Source of the DNA: SAR202 cluster bacterium | GTDB lineage: Bacteria > Chloroflexota > Dehalococcoidia > Lucifugimonadales > Lucifugimonadaceae | DNA: 35,157 bases | Assembly: GCA_008373165.1 (NCBI GenBank) | Contig: RQOU01000074.1 | Span: forward strand, 1 to 35,157 | Reading direction: 5' to 3' | Part shown: positions 20,206 to 28,957 of the stretch, in pieces | Position numbering within the stretch: the first letter of the stretch is position 1 | How the letters are laid out: each line of letters opens with the position of its first letter | Notes under the pieces: generated by a model | What the model was told of the DNA's origin: nothing | The model's database searches: none | Seen by the model: only the letters and a program-made list of their open reading frames with translations | Program-made: the position numbers and the translations under genes

Positions 20206-21209
20206 CAGTCGGAGCCTCCGAGGGTGTGAACCCACTCGGCAAACAATTCTGTGTAGTACGGGCGGAATCGGTGTCTCAGGTGGTATCCGTCGTAGTACAT
20301 TGCAGCGTCTACGCTGGGATGGCCTGTCATGTCTATGTAGCCTACCTCTTGGGCTATGAGGTATTGTTTGAGATCAGATGAGTACTTGGCCAGATCATAA
20401 GGCTCGTTTGGGGAACCGTCGTGATTCGGCCTGGCGGCGGTTCGTATCAGTACGAGGTCGACGTCGTACTCCATAGCTGTCTGTATCAAAGCGAGAAGGT
20501 ATGAGTTGTGCAATTTGGACTCGAAGGTTCCGTGGAACTTCGGTTGTTGAATAATTGCAGCCTGTTCCCGTTTATTGGCCAGAGCGGATAATTGATCGAT
20601 TTCAAGTTGGATCTCGTTTGGATCCATTCCAACAACTCTGGCTACAGTAAAGTTAATGAAGTTCTGTCGGAATGCATAACCGGCTACGGGGTAAATTACA
20701 GCTAATTTCTCGGTGAACCACTTTGCAAAATTTTGATCAGTTGTTCTCACGGAACGTTTAAGAGGCGTGTCTGGGTTTGTGAGGCGTTCAATAAGGCCCG
20801 GATCTTTGCTGCCGGTAAATGAAATTTGGCGAGTGATTAAATCATCATGGAAGAAGATGAATACGGTATCGGGCTTACTTGTCATCGCACCGACAATGTT
20901 TCTTAGTTGCAGGTACCAAACGCCTGGCCCTGTGCCGTCAATTGCCAGTGAGATCGATTTATAACCTGTGATCTGTGATATATATTCTGGATCGATACGG
21001 CTATAGAGCAATGAATTTCCCAAAAAAATTATTTCCGGATTGGCGATGTTCAGTGCATCTATCGGTGATCGATCGAATTCCTCGGATGTGCTTGAACGCC
21101 CCAGAAGTGCCGGGATAACCAACACCACAATTATCATTGCTGCCAACAGCACCACAGACCTAGGGGTAATCCTTTCCGTTTCTGTTTTTCCGTTTGTTGT
21201 AAGGCTCAT
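20205..21209 (-). CDS. SGNH-hydrolase-like protein (AlgJ/AlgX type) partnering the MBOAT gene
   Basis: N-terminal TM, FLGNSLLYSRIDP (block I Ser) and YYDGYHLRHRFRPYY (D-x-x-H). Start at 21209 (MSLTTNG) or 21218 is more likely than the ORF track start 21398, which lengthens it with unlikely sequence. Confidence 0.75.
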   Translation of the reverse strand: MSLTTNGKTETERITPRSVVLLAAMIIVVLVIPALLGRSSTSEEFDRSPIDALNIANPEIIFLGNSLLYSRIDPEYISQITGYKSISLAIDGTGPGVWYLQLRNIVGAMTSKPDTVFIFFHDDLITRQISFTGSKDPGLIERLTNPDTPLKRSVRTTDQNFAKWFTEKLAVIYPVAGYAFRQNFINFTVARVVGMDPNEIQLEIDQLSALANKREQAAIIQQPKFHGTFESKLHNSYLLALIQTAMEYDVDLVLIRTAARPNHDGSPNEPYDLAKYSSDLKQYLIAQEVGYIDMTGHPSVDAAMYYDGYHLRHRFRPYYTELFAEWVHTLGGSD

Positions 21210-21416
21210 GTAACCCATCAATCGAGAGTTTATTACGTGTGGGATATCGCTTGTCTCGAAGGTATTATGCACTGGAGAATTGCGAGCGAACGGGAGACCA
21301 ATCATCGGGAACGCAAAAAATATCCAAGTTGTCGAAGCGTGGCGCAGGGCTGTCAACAGCCGGGACCGTGATTCTAATAATGCCATCTGATAACACATTC
21401 ATGAGCGAACGATAGA

Positions 21417-22319
21417 GTGGGTGAATCGTTAGCACTCCTGAATGCCGTTATTTGGGCACTAACTGGAGTCGTCACTAAAGGCGTCGGCAGGGATGTTAAG
21501 CCGATCCATATCGTAACTACTCAGGTGTGGGTCGGATTTCTGTTTCTAATTGGGATTGGATTAGTCACCGGGTATCTTGATGACTTGGCTGAGGTCCAAA
21601 TACGTTCAGCACTTTATTTAGCCGGGGGAGCACTTGTAAACACTGCAGGATCACTTGTGTTCTGGCAGGCTATTACACGTAGTACTGTGAGTAAGGTTTA
21701 CCCAACCACCCAGAGCATCTTCATCAGCATTTCAGTTTTGGCAGGCTGGCTCTTTCTTGGTGACTCTCCGCAGATCGGTGTGGTCGGCGGAGCGATCCTT
21801 ATCATCGGTGGGGTGATCTTACTTAATAGAAAACCCGACGCCGTAGTGCAAAAAAGCGCCAATCCGTCACTAGCTTCGGAACGTGGATCTAGAGGCGACT
21901 ATATTGGTCTTGGACTCGCAGGACTGACTTCGATTTTATGGGCAGTTGGATTCCTCTCTACTGTGGTAGGACTGCAAGATACACCGCCAGTGTTGGCCGC
22001 AACCATCCGCAATTTTGTTCCAGCGATTTTGTTTATTCCAATCGTTTTTGTCATCCCATCGAGTCGAGTTTCACGGGTGTTTAAACGAAACGGCACCCGA
22101 CTCATATTAGGAGCAGTTTTGTTCGTGGGAAGCTCGTTGACGTTTGTATTAGCTCTGGACAACGCCCCGCCCGGCGTAGTGGTGGTACTGATTAATACGT
22201 CGCCCATGTGGGCTGTTGTTCTCGCGATGGTATTACTTAAAGAACGTCTAGACCGTTATGGATTGGCCGGTGCAGTCCTCAGCGTGGCTGGCATTTTTGT
22301 AACTCTGGCTTTTCGATAA
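21417..22319 (+). CDS. EamA/DMT superfamily transporter
   Basis: Two homologous 5-TM-like halves, VYPTTQSIFISISVLAGWLFLGDSP and VVVLINTSPMWAVVLAMVLLKERLDRYGLAGAVLSVAGI. GTG start. Confidence 0.92.
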   Translation: MGESLALLNAVIWALTGVVTKGVGRDVKPIHIVTTQVWVGFLFLIGIGLVTGYLDDLAEVQIRSALYLAGGALVNTAGSLVFWQAITRSTVSKVYPTTQSIFISISVLAGWLFLGDSPQIGVVGGAILIIGGVILLNRKPDAVVQKSANPSLASERGSRGDYIGLGLAGLTSILWAVGFLSTVVGLQDTPPVLAATIRNFVPAILFIPIVFVIPSSRVSRVFKRNGTRLILGAVLFVGSSLTFVLALDNAPPGVVVVLINTSPMWAVVLAMVLLKERLDRYGLAGAVLSVAGIFVTLAFR

Positions 22320-22371
22320 TTAGTGAATATTGGAGATTGCTTGTCAGTTAACTGGTTATGAATGGGGTTTA

Positions 22372-23403
22372 CTAACCATTTCCTACCAAAATCCGATAGA
22401 CGTTTTTATTTGGTCTTAACATGCGTTCAAAACCATCTTCTATTCCGCGATCCAACGGAACTAAAGCAGATATTAAAGGCTTCACATTGACAGCGCCCTG
22501 TGCAATTAGATCAACAGCTTTTCGGTATCCACCTGTGGAAGTTGCTGATGATGCGATCACCGTTTTTTCACCCTGATGCGCTCGTCCAAAATTCAAGGTT
22601 TGATCCTGGTGGCTGAATCCGACGATGACTGCCCTGCCTCCTTTTCGTACCCACTGCGCTGCATTCAGTGCAGTTCCGGGCGCACCGGCTGTTTCGATTA
22701 TGACGTCGGGACCGTGACCGTTCGTGATCTCAGGCAATGCCAATGCCGGATCGGTTTTAGTGGGGTTTAACACTTCTGTTGCTCCGACTTGTTTGGCGAT
22801 AGCCAGTGATTGTTCTCGTGGATCTATCGCAATGACCGTAGCACCTGCGTTTCTCAAAACCTGTAACGTGGCGAGTCCGACTACTCCACATCCAATAATT
22901 GCTGCACTTGAGTCTGTGGTGATATTAGCGTTCTCCACAGCATGCACTGCTACGCTTGTTGGTTCGGCAAGAGGGGCTTCTTCGTTGGTTACATTAGCTG
23001 GTAGTGGTATACACAGATCAGCTGGCCATACTCCGTATTCAGCCAGTCCTCCATCATCTGTGAATCCGAAATTCCGGCCGTTATCACACAGTTGTGATGT
23101 GTCTTTGCGGCAGAAGAAGCAGGCTCCACAGGTACGGACGTTTTCTATGGCAACCCTTGTTCCAACCTGAATACTCGATACACCTTTACCGAGGGCTTCA
23201 ATGATGCCTGCTGCTTCGTGTCCTAGGATCCTGGGCTCGCGGTTTTTCGTGAATATCATCCCATGCTGCCACATTTCAATATCTGTCTGACAGATCGATG
23301 AGTAGGTTATTCGCAGCAACACCTCGCCAGGACCTGGTTTGGGTGTGCGGTGATTCGGGTTGAAGCGTAAATCTTGTTTGCCATGTAGAACGATTGCTTG
23401 CAT
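22372..23403 (-). CDS. Zinc-dependent alcohol dehydrogenase family (MDR) protein
   Basis: GHEAAGIIEALGKGV, structural-Zn region CGACFFCRKDTSQLC, nucleotide-binding IIGCGVVGLATLQVLRNAGATVIAID. Confidence 0.94.
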   Translation of the reverse strand: MQAIVLHGKQDLRFNPNHRTPKPGPGEVLLRITYSSICQTDIEMWQHGMIFTKNREPRILGHEAAGIIEALGKGVSSIQVGTRVAIENVRTCGACFFCRKDTSQLCDNGRNFGFTDDGGLAEYGVWPADLCIPLPANVTNEEAPLAEPTSVAVHAVENANITTDSSAAIIGCGVVGLATLQVLRNAGATVIAIDPREQSLAIAKQVGATEVLNPTKTDPALALPEITNGHGPDVIIETAGAPGTALNAAQWVRKGGRAVIVGFSHQDQTLNFGRAHQGEKTVIASSATSTGGYRKAVDLIAQGAVNVKPLISALVPLDRGIEDGFERMLRPNKNVYRILVGNG

Positions 23404-23480
23404 GTGAATAATGTGTTGTTGAATGACGGGTTGATTAGTCGATTTAGAATGTTATGTCGAGACGCAGTATGTTGGATGCC

Positions 23481-23993
23481 TTATCCACTGACATGTCGAA
23501 TTGCGGCTAAGCCTAATTTGAGAACGTCTTCGGGTGGCGTTCGTAATTCTCCTTTGGGTGTTTTGAAGGGAATTTCTAATTGCAGATCGGTGACCGATGC
23601 CCAAAGCCAGGAAGGAGCTTTCTCATCTTGGCGTGAAAGCTCCCCGGTCGGCGATGATATATCGCTAATAAGTCGTGTGAAGTAGATGTGATCGATATGT
23701 TGATGCTCACCGTATTCGGAATCGATCACATCTTCGATCATGATGCTGTGTGGGGCATAGATTTGATCGAGATTACTTATCTTCAGCGTTTTTTGGGTTG
23801 GCACGATCTCAACATCAAAGCCGGTCTCTTCTTTAATTTCACGAAGCGTAGTCTGCACAGGGTCTTCGTTAGGATCGATATGTCCACCTGGGGGTAGCCA
23901 TTCCTGAACCTTTTTATGCCAATGTAGTAACGTGGCATTGCCGTTAACTACAAAACCGGTTGCCGTGAAATGTCGGATTTTAGGGGTTGGCAC
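23481..23993 (-). CDS. NUDIX hydrolase
   Basis: Nudix box GGHIDPNEDPVQTTLREIKEETGFDV. Confidence 0.94.
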   Translation of the reverse strand: MPTPKIRHFTATGFVVNGNATLLHWHKKVQEWLPPGGHIDPNEDPVQTTLREIKEETGFDVEIVPTQKTLKISNLDQIYAPHSIMIEDVIDSEYGEHQHIDHIYFTRLISDISSPTGELSRQDEKAPSWLWASVTDLQLEIPFKTPKGELRTPPEDVLKLGLAAIRHVSG

Positions 23994-24039
23994 GTGAGAT
24001 ACCTATCGCAATAGTCTGGGCTGTAAAGATCTTAGGCGC

Positions 24040-24099
24040 GAGTAGGGCCACCGGATCAGAATAGCCATTATGACATTTGCTGATCGGGTGGCCCTACTC
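24040..24099. repeat. Imperfect 20-bp inverted repeat (gagtagggccaccggatcag ... ctgatcgggtggccctactc) with 20-nt loop
   Basis: Arms 24040-24059 and 24080-24099 are complementary at 19/20 positions. Confidence 0.9.
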
Positions 24100-24101
24100 T
24101 T

Positions 24102-24147
24102 GAGGTGCCCTACTTGTAGGGCGCCCTACATCAACGTAGGACACCTC
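24102..24147. repeat. Nested inverted repeat with central 16-bp palindrome
   Basis: Outer arms gaggtgccctac (24102-24113) and gtaggacacctc (24136-24147), 11/12 complementary; inner perfect palindrome tgtagggcgccctaca (24115-24130). Confidence 0.9.
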
Positions 24148-24163
24148 GTTTGGTACTAGACAT
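24131..24163 (-). promoter_or_regulatory. Leader-peptide-like mini-ORF (MSSTKRGVLR-stop) with strong Shine-Dalgarno, upstream of the NUDIX gene
   Basis: Minus strand: aaggaggtgg, then a 9-nt spacer and ATG (24163); 10 codons then TGA, ending inside the inverted-repeat cluster. Confidence 0.35.
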
Positions 24164-24431
24164 TAAAACAGACCACCTCCTTCTTGGAATCGTAACTCCG
24201 GGTAGTAAAGTTTTTCTACCCACGATCGCTCATTCAGAGTCAAGACCGATGCTGGAATTATACGTAAATGTTTTAGAGTTGGGGATATTCGACTGTCTTT
24301 AAAACACTATTGCTCGACATCAATATTTAGAAATACCTTACTTGGCGTCAGTGGTCTCTTGTGGTGGGATTGGTTTGATCTAATTCGATCGGCAAAACGG
24401 GATGGAAACCTGGGATATGGGAGCACGTGAT

Positions 24432-25403
24432 TTAGAACCAGGTTGCTTTATCTACTTCATTGCGTAATGGTTTACCTGCGGAAAAATTGCGGAAATTTTC
24501 GAGGACGATTTCATATCGGCGTTCAGTGAGGTGGCGTCCGCCTTGTGCTGCGATATGTGGGGTAAGTATCGTGTTAGGCGCGTCCCAAAGTGGGTGGTCG
24601 CTAGGGAGTGGCTCGATTTCGTATACGTCTAAAGCTGCCCCGGCTATAGATCCCGATCGTAAAGCGGAGTTAAGGTCGTCCAGCTTCGTCGTCATTCCAC
24701 GACCGATGTTAATGAAAAGGGCGGTGTTTTTCATCAAACTGAATTTTTGTGAGTCCATTAATCCTTCCGTCTCCGGGGTATGTGGGATAGTCAAGACTAC
24801 AAAGTCGGCTTTCGGTAGTTGATTTTCAATGGATTGGGGGCCAAACATATCGTCGACCCATTCGGGTTTGTCTTCTCGCCGGGCATCTATACCGATGACC
24901 TGCATCCCAATGGCTTTACACAGGCGTGCCGTTTCGCTGCCGATACCTCCGATTCCAATGATTAACACTGTTGATTCAGGCAGAAAAATCTCGTGGTGCG
25001 GTGTATCGAGCGGGCGCCATTCGTGCTTTTTTTGCAAATCTCTATACAAATGAGAGTGTTTTGTGAAGCTTAGGATATATGTGAGTATTTGAACTGATAT
25101 GTGGTCGTTATATATTTCTCGGAAATTAGTGACCTTGGTTTGGTGAGCGATGAGTTCATCGAAGTAATAACCAGCATCAGGTGCCGCCGCTGGGGCTTGG
25201 AGCCACTTTAGATTCGCAGCACATGCGATCAGGTCAGGAGTCATGGTGCCAAAAGCTGCATCTGCATCGACCAGTTCCAGTTTGGCATCTGCTTCTGTCT
25301 CCGGAGCTACGATTTTCCAGCCAGGGGCACTGTCGAGAAGTCTCGGAATCCATTCTGCAAAAAGGTCTGATTGCGGAGGCAGAAATACAAACTTGTTTAT
25401 CAT
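24432..25403 (-). CDS. D-isomer specific 2-hydroxyacid dehydrogenase family protein (second copy)
   Basis: LIIGIGGIGSETARLCKAIGMQVIGIDAR, FSLMKNTALFINIGRGMTTKLDDLNSAL, DVYEIEPLPSDHPLWDAPNTILTPHIAA. Confidence 0.93.
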   Translation of the reverse strand: MINKFVFLPPQSDLFAEWIPRLLDSAPGWKIVAPETEADAKLELVDADAAFGTMTPDLIACAANLKWLQAPAAAPDAGYYFDELIAHQTKVTNFREIYNDHISVQILTYILSFTKHSHLYRDLQKKHEWRPLDTPHHEIFLPESTVLIIGIGGIGSETARLCKAIGMQVIGIDARREDKPEWVDDMFGPQSIENQLPKADFVVLTIPHTPETEGLMDSQKFSLMKNTALFINIGRGMTTKLDDLNSALRSGSIAGAALDVYEIEPLPSDHPLWDAPNTILTPHIAAQGGRHLTERRYEIVLENFRNFSAGKPLRNEVDKATWF

Positions 25404-25554
25404 GGCACGACCCTATTTTTGTGAATTAGCAATTTGGAACTGCCACAAGCTTTATGGATGGGCATCACGGTAAATTCTAGCATCGTTAAAGAGTTCGAGA
25501 TTTATCGGTATAAACTTGGAAATACGCGTGTATGCTGGGCTTGGAATTATATTA

Positions 25555-26499
25555 ATGAAAATCGGTGACTTTGAAATAGATATGCCCGATCCTCCTCTGC
25601 AGGATCCGCATTGCATTGCGATTTTGAAGCCGTGGATTAATGTAGGCAACGTTGGGAAAATCGTCTTAGGCCGCCTCGGCAAAATGTATGGAGCCGAACA
25701 AATCGGGCAGCTTGATCGTCCCGGTAAGTTTTACGATTTCACCAGATATAGACCTGAGATTCGCCTTGCGGGTGGTGTTCGTTCGGTACGCGTGCCGAAC
25801 ACAAAAATTAGTTTCGCTCGTCGCCCAAGTTCCAACGATTTAGTCCTGTTGGAGTTACTCGAGCCGCATGCATTTGCCGAGGATTTTAACGATTCAGTTA
25901 TCGATCTGTTGAAGGCATTGAACGTGACTCGTTACTTGCAAATCGGTGGGATGTATGACTCCGTTCCCCACTCTCGTCAGTTACCTGTCACAGGGTCTGC
26001 TCGTGGATGGGAGACACTTCCTGAGTTGAAGGATGTCAAATTGGGGGGTTCTAAATATCAGGGTCCGACTTCTATGACTTCTCAAATTGCAGAGAGAATT
26101 CGAACAGATATGCGTTTAGAGACACTTTCGTTGATGGTTCATCTTCCGCTTTATCTAAAACTTGATGATGATTATGCTGGCAGCGCGCGGATATTAAAGA
26201 TTCTTGCAGGCCTGTACGGTTTTAGTCCTTTATTGCCCGAAATTGACATGGGTGCGAAGCAGTACGATCAAGTTACTCCAGCGATGACCGATAACCCGGC
26301 CCTTAAAGACATGGTAGAGCGTTTCGAGCGGGAGAGTGATAACGATATTTCAGGAGAATCTGATTCAAATACATCTGGTCCTGATTCCAGCTCAGATACC
26401 GCGGTTATGCTGTCCCCAGAAATTGAACAGTTCCTAAGCGATATCTCGCAAAGCGATTCAAATTCGGGGAGCGATGATCTGGAGGAACGAGGTAAATAG
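25555..26499 (+). CDS. PAC2 family protein (proteasome assembly chaperone-like, DUF75)
   Basis: AILKPWINVGNVGKIVLGRLGKMYGAEQIGQLDRPGKFYDFTRYRPEIRL N-terminus and IGGMYDSVPHSRQLPVTGSA are PAC2-like. Ser/Asp-rich C-terminal tail. Start 25555 (MKIGDFEI) preferred over 25516. Confidence 0.8.
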   Translation: MKIGDFEIDMPDPPLQDPHCIAILKPWINVGNVGKIVLGRLGKMYGAEQIGQLDRPGKFYDFTRYRPEIRLAGGVRSVRVPNTKISFARRPSSNDLVLLELLEPHAFAEDFNDSVIDLLKALNVTRYLQIGGMYDSVPHSRQLPVTGSARGWETLPELKDVKLGGSKYQGPTSMTSQIAERIRTDMRLETLSLMVHLPLYLKLDDDYAGSARILKILAGLYGFSPLLPEIDMGAKQYDQVTPAMTDNPALKDMVERFERESDNDISGESDSNTSGPDSSSDTAVMLSPEIEQFLSDISQSDSNSGSDDLEERGK

Positions 26500-26556
26500 T
26501 TGGAGCGGACCTTACATAAAATGCGTTGGCGTTAACTGCTAAATCCTGTGTCTATA

Positions 26557-27915
26557 TCAGTTGGCGGTTAAAGTCTTGGCAGTTTTGAATATTTTTAGAG
26601 TTCGCTCCCTCGCAGTTATATGATCGATGATGGGAGGGGGGTACATTGCAGTCTTCTTATGGTAGGACCATGGGCTATGGATGTATTTGTCAGGGATATT
26701 TACCAGTTCTGGTACCCACCGTCGAACATAGCTACCATGGGGGTCGCATTTCACGCCTTGGATTACAGGGTTGAATATCCGAAAGTACGGGGCGCTGAAA
26801 TAGGCAGTGCCCGCAATCCATTGCCAGTTACCTGAGTTTGCAGCCGTGTCATGATCAACTAGTGTCGATTGGAAGTGGAGCATTCCGAGTCTCCAGTCAA
26901 CCAGCAGATGCTTAACCAGAAAAGAAGCGACTATCATCCGTAGCCTGTTATGGATCCAACCTTCAGTTGAGAGTTGTCGCATGGCAGAGTCGACAATTGG
27001 GTATCCAGTTTCTCCGTTAACCCAGCGTGAATAATCATCCTCATGATTTTCCCAGGGAATGCTTAACAGTGATGCATCGAGAGTTCGTAATTCCATTTCT
27101 GGAGTTTTATAAAGGATGGCAGAAAAATAATCTCTCCATGCGATTTGCCTTTGATACTCTTTCGCAGATTCGCTCATGGTTGGGTTTTTCTCTACCGAAG
27201 CCTTTGCGGCTTTAAACAGGTCTGACTGAGAGAGGACTCCGTTTGATATAAATGGTGAAAGGCGTGAAGTGGTTGTTATGTCGACCCGATCTTTCTCCAA
27301 AGAATAGTTGGTTAACAATCCTCTGGTAGCAAAAAAGTCCCGTTTCAATATGGATAGGCTGTCGCGTTTGTTCGCTATTGCTATTGACTTTTTGTCGGGC
27401 TGGAGTGATCTGAATACGATGGACTTTGTAGCGACCGGATTGCTCTTTCCAAGTGGTATAGATTGCCAGGCATTGAAAAAAGACCGGAAATTACCTGTTG
27501 GCAGTGAGTCCGGGCATTTTGAATACCTGCGGCTTTCATCTTTGATGGGTAGTAGCTGAAATTTGGATTTGGCGCGTCGGAAAAGGTTTTTCGATTTGTC
27601 ATCATCTGGTCGAAGTGAGTAAACCACCGAGCTCTGTGTTGAAGCCAAAATGTCTGCTAATTCTTGGATGGGCTCACCCGCGCGAACTAGTACGCTTCCT
27701 CCGTATTTACGTACTTCCTCGATGAATCTTGCTAACGATTCTTGGAATATACGAGACCGAGGATCATTACCTGTAAACCACGAAGTGTCATCTGCAATCA
27801 CGACGGGTACTACAGTTAGATGATTCTTCTGCGCTCTGGTTATGACAGGGTTATCGTGGACACGAAAATCTCTGCGCACCCACCATATGGCCGATCTTTC
27901 TGCAGGGGTTCGCAA
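26557..27915 (-). CDS. phr: Deoxyribodipyrimidine photolyase (cryptochrome/photolyase family)
   Basis: WWVRRDFRVHDNPVI, W-R-D-Y/GYPIVDSAMRQLSTEGWIHNRLRMIVASFLVKHLLVDWRLG, NSGNWQWIAGT...YFRIFNPVIQGVKCDPHGSYVRRWVPEL. Confidence 0.95.
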   Translation of the reverse strand: MRTPAERSAIWWVRRDFRVHDNPVITRAQKNHLTVVPVVIADDTSWFTGNDPRSRIFQESLARFIEEVRKYGGSVLVRAGEPIQELADILASTQSSVVYSLRPDDDKSKNLFRRAKSKFQLLPIKDESRRYSKCPDSLPTGNFRSFFNAWQSIPLGKSNPVATKSIVFRSLQPDKKSIAIANKRDSLSILKRDFFATRGLLTNYSLEKDRVDITTTSRLSPFISNGVLSQSDLFKAAKASVEKNPTMSESAKEYQRQIAWRDYFSAILYKTPEMELRTLDASLLSIPWENHEDDYSRWVNGETGYPIVDSAMRQLSTEGWIHNRLRMIVASFLVKHLLVDWRLGMLHFQSTLVDHDTAANSGNWQWIAGTAYFSAPYFRIFNPVIQGVKCDPHGSYVRRWVPELVNIPDKYIHSPWSYHKKTAMYPPPIIDHITARERTLKIFKTAKTLTAN

Positions 27916-27923
27916 GATACTGC

Positions 27924-28520
27924 TTACTGAAGTTCGAGATTCGTGTTTTGAATCTGGCTCAGAAATTCAGAACGTAATGAGCGGTCGTTTTTGAACTGTC
28001 CGGTCATCGATCTGGTTGTCATACGCGATTTAGGCTTACGAACTCCACGAATCGCAGAACACATGTGGGTAGCAGTTGCCACAACCGCCACTCCAAGTGG
28101 CTCTACCAAAGTAGTGATTGTTTCAGCGATTTGCCTAGTCATACGTTCCTGGATTTGCAATCGACGTGCGTACATATCAACAATTCGTGGAATTTTCGAT
28201 AGTCCGACTACCTTTTGATCAGGGAGATACGCAACATGAGCTTCTCCTACAAAGGGCAGCATGTGATGTTCGCACATGCTATGGAATTCGATACCAGTTA
28301 TTATCACCATGTCTTCATGTTCGACATCGAACAGCGCTCCGTTCAGTAACTCCAAGGGATCGACGGAATAGCCGCTAAGTATCTCTTTGTACATGCGCGC
28401 CACTCTTGAAGGAGTTCCAATTAGGCCCTCTCGGGTTGGATCTTCTCCGACGGATTTCAGGACGTTAGTGACAGCTTCGGTGAGCGTGTTGTCGGATCGG
28501 GTCTGAGGTGATGTGATCAT
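27924..28520 (-). CDS. folE: GTP cyclohydrolase I
   Basis: [78 protein letters not shown], Zn-ligand Cys in [10 protein letters not shown]. Confidence 0.97.
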   Translation of the reverse strand: MITSPQTRSDNTLTEAVTNVLKSVGEDPTREGLIGTPSRVARMYKEILSGYSVDPLELLNGALFDVEHEDMVIITGIEFHSMCEHHMLPFVGEAHVAYLPDQKVVGLSKIPRIVDMYARRLQIQERMTRQIAETITTLVEPLGVAVVATATHMCSAIRGVRKPKSRMTTRSMTGQFKNDRSLRSEFLSQIQNTNLELQ

Positions 28521-28564
28521 TTTGATTAGCTTTGATTCTCGGTTAGTGGTTCCAGAATAGAGTT

Positions 28565-28672
28565 TCAGCGACTTCGATTTGACTTCTCTAATTCGAGAAA
28601 ACTGAATGCTGCTCCCAGCATTAGTATCGCAACGATGATGAACACCGTTATTACGGCTGTTGCTGAACTCAT
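28565..28672 (-). CDS. 35-aa single-TM small membrane protein (not in ORF track)
   Basis: Manual translation: [35 protein letters not shown]. Start overlaps the upstream 58-aa ORF by ATGA. Confidence 0.65.
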   Translation of the reverse strand: MSSATAVITVFIIVAILMLGAAFSFLELEKSNRSR

Positions 28673-28845
28673 CGCGTCCTACCCTCTAAAATTCCACCCA
28701 AGCTGAGGATAGAAGGGACCCATAATCCGACGAATATTGCAGAGTGTTCTGAATCTTCGAAGAAAAACCACATTGAAACTGACACGAGGAAAGAAAGAAA
28801 TGCGGCGATTAGATATAACCATGTAAATCGACTAAATGAAGGCAT
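28669..28845 (-). CDS. 58-aa two-TM small membrane protein (not in ORF track)
   Basis: Manual translation: [60 protein letters not shown]-like aggag upstream; ATGA overlap with the next small ORF. Confidence 0.7.
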   Translation of the reverse strand: MPSFSRFTWLYLIAAFLSFLVSVSMWFFFEDSEHSAIFVGLWVPSILSLGGILEGRTR

Positions 28846-28860
28846 GTAAATACTCCTAAG

Positions 28861-28910
28861 TTGTTTGCTATATAAATATCTTAGACTAAAATATCTTATA
28901 TATCAAACAA
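28861..28910. promoter_or_regulatory. AT-rich divergent regulatory region with inverted and direct repeats
   Basis: ttgtttgctatata (28861-28874) is the inverted complement of tatatatcaaacaa (28897-28910), 13/14. A direct repeat aaatatctta occurs at 28874-28883 and 28889-28898. Confidence 0.5.
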
Positions 28911-28957
28911 AAATAGTAAAATAACTACTAAATCCCACATTTATGTTAGGTGCGTTT

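Noticed and set aside
3315-25403. Two D-2-hydroxyacid dehydrogenases as a recent duplication
   Set aside because: The proteins at 3315-4337 and 24432-25403 share only family-level motifs and are clearly divergent; no evidence of a local duplication.
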